Assembly (NCBI GenBank): GCA_030693065.1
Contig: JAUYBL010000025.1
Coordinates: forward strand, 1 to 64,000
DNA length: 64,000 nucleotides
DNA from: Methylococcaceae bacterium
Lineage (GTDB): Bacteria; Pseudomonadota; Gammaproteobacteria; Methylococcales; Methylomonadaceae
Direction: 5' to 3'
Shown here: piece after piece, positions 63,196-64,000 of the stretch
How the letters are laid out: the number at the start of each line of letters is the position of its first letter
Numbering within the stretch: position 1 is the first letter of the stretch
The notes under the pieces: generated by a model
Database searches by the model: none
What the model was told of the DNA's origin: nothing
The model's input: only the letters and a program-made list of their open reading frames with translations
Program-made: the position numbers and the translations under genes

Positions 63196-64000
63196 TCATT
63201 CAAATTCAGACAGAATATCCAGCGCTTCTGACAGTGTAGATACCGGATAAATAGTCAGCCCTTCCAACGGTTTTTTAGGCGCATTAGCCTTGGGGATCAC
63301 CGCCTTTTTAAAGCCATGTTTGGCGGCATCACCCAACCGAGCATAACCATTAGCAACCGGCCGAATCTCGCCACTTAAACCAATCTCACCAAAAAAGAAC
63401 ACATCGTGAGCAACCACTTTGTCGCGCAGACTAGAGACAATACCGATCAAAATCGCCAAGTCGGAACTGGTTTCAGTCACTTTAATACCGCCAACGACAT
63501 TGGCATAAATCTCATCTTGCGCGGTAAAAATGCCGCCATGCCTAGACAACACCGCCAGCAACATAGCTAATCGATTTTGATCAAAGCCCACCGCCAATCG
63601 TCTTGGATTGCCATATTGGCATTCGGTTACCAGCGCCTGAATTTCCACCAATAATGGCCTTGTACCTTCCCATAACACCGTCACCACGCTACCCGATGAA
63701 GGCTTATCCGGACGATTGAGAAACATCGCCGACGGATTTTTAACTTCTTTAAGGCCAGTGCTGTCCATTGCAAAAAAGCCTAACTCACCAACACTGCCAA
63801 AACGATTTTTATCAGCTCTTAGCACCCGAAAGCGGGCGTCATCGGTGGAAGCCAACATAATTTGGGTGTCGACGATATGGCTTAAAGTCATCGGACCAGC
63901 TAGCGAATTATCTTTCGTGACATGCCCCACCATAAACACGGACACCAGATTCTTCTTGGCATATTGCGTCAGGTAACTGGCCGATTCCCTGACTTGCGAC
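63196..64000 (-). CDS. radA: DNA repair protein RadA (3' part; start lies beyond the window)
   Basis: The open frame continues through the right edge: residues read SQVRESASYLTQYAKKN, then LVSVFMVGHVTKDN, the characteristic KNRFGSVGELGFFAM, and the Lon-like domain (SDLAILIGIVSSLRDKVV, FFGEIGLSGEIRPVANG). RadA is a RecA-like helicase that promotes branch migration in recombination repair. About 268 codons are present; the N-terminal zinc finger and Walker A lie outside. Its stop is 37 bp from the convergent PilZ gene. Confidence 0.95.
   Translation of the reverse strand, partial: SQVRESASYLTQYAKKNLVSVFMVGHVTKDNSLAGPMTLSHIVDTQIMLASTDDARFRVLRADKNRFGSVGELGFFAMDSTGLKEVKNPSAMFLNRPDKPSSGSVVTVLWEGTRPLLVEIQALVTECQYGNPRRLAVGFDQNRLAMLLAVLSRHGGIFTAQDEIYANVVGGIKVTETSSDLAILIGIVSSLRDKVVAHDVFFFGEIGLSGEIRPVANGYARLGDAAKHGFKKAVIPKANAPKKPLEGLTIYPVSTLSEALDILSEFE

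Noticed and set aside
1-64000. CRISPR arrays, rRNA or tRNA genes
   Set aside because: I saw no evenly spaced direct repeats and no cloverleaf or rRNA-like stretches; a tRNA search program was not available to confirm this.

Overview
The window looks like chromosome from a motile gammaproteobacterium, most likely a methanotroph or related methylotroph of the Methylococcales. This is an inference. It rests on a four-gene ABC/beta-propeller cluster of the kind linked to PQQ-dependent alcohol catabolism, a bacteriohemerythrin beside a caa3-type cytochrome oxidase, a polar-type FleQ/FleSR flagellar hierarchy, and gammaproteobacterial housekeeping neighbourhoods (ftsY-ftsE-ftsX-rpoH, tusBCD, trkA/trkH). 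No methane or methanol oxidation genes are present.

Layout. 0-0.9 kb: the 5' end of an IS5-like transposase next to tusC and tusD. 1-2.5 kb: two neighbouring genes that each begin with a DUF4124 domain, one continuing into DUF1294 and one into a staphylococcal-type nuclease. 2.6-11 kb: housekeeping genes (dtd, mgtC, a 43-residue DUF2897 peptide, trhP/yegQ, rraA, ispH, rhodanese, hslR, a separate gdx-tusB-tusE operon, ycgR, xseA). 10.9-14.5 kb: thpR, trkH, trkA. 14.6-20 kb: a large uncharacterised protein and the translationally coupled ABC/propeller operon. 20-26.5 kb: a PilZ protein, a small unknown, a MOSC protein, two Na+/H+ antiporters (nhaD, nhaP-type), a zinc-protease-like protein and a TIGR02647 protein.

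26.5-37.2 kb is the most striking stretch. rpoH sits behind a near-perfect CIRCE operator, followed upstream by ftsX and ftsE. The next gene encodes one polypeptide joining a heme A synthase-like (CtaA/COX15) membrane domain to the FtsY SRP-receptor NG domain. The first half of the CtaA-like domain has lost both expected heme-ligand histidines; the second half keeps them. Beyond it are oxidase assembly genes (SCO-like, SURF1, DUF2909, CtaG, a 32-residue peptide) and coxC, coxA, coxB. Division and secretion genes and oxidase biogenesis genes are therefore physically fused here.

37.6-49.1 kb is accessory: a hemerythrin; a hypothetical lipoprotein framed by two inverted copies of a MITE of about 150 bp, each with a perfect 8-bp target duplication; an MBL-fold lipoprotein; a sugar-phosphate transferase; a VanZ protein; a DUF1554-like secreted protein; a deletion chimera of planctomycete-type DUF1549 and DUF1501 genes; and an orphan subtilase-type prodomain. 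49.1-60.5 kb is the flagellar cluster fliK-J-I-H-G-F-E, fleR-fleS, fleQ, with sigma-54 promoters visible before fliE and fleS. 60.8-64 kb holds a CorB/CNNM-type transporter, an FHA protein followed 4 bp later by a PilZ protein, and the 3' part of radA.

Several PilZ/YcgR proteins in one window, together with the FleQ cascade, suggest strong c-di-GMP control of motility. All functional calls come from reading motifs and translations by eye; no database search was run.
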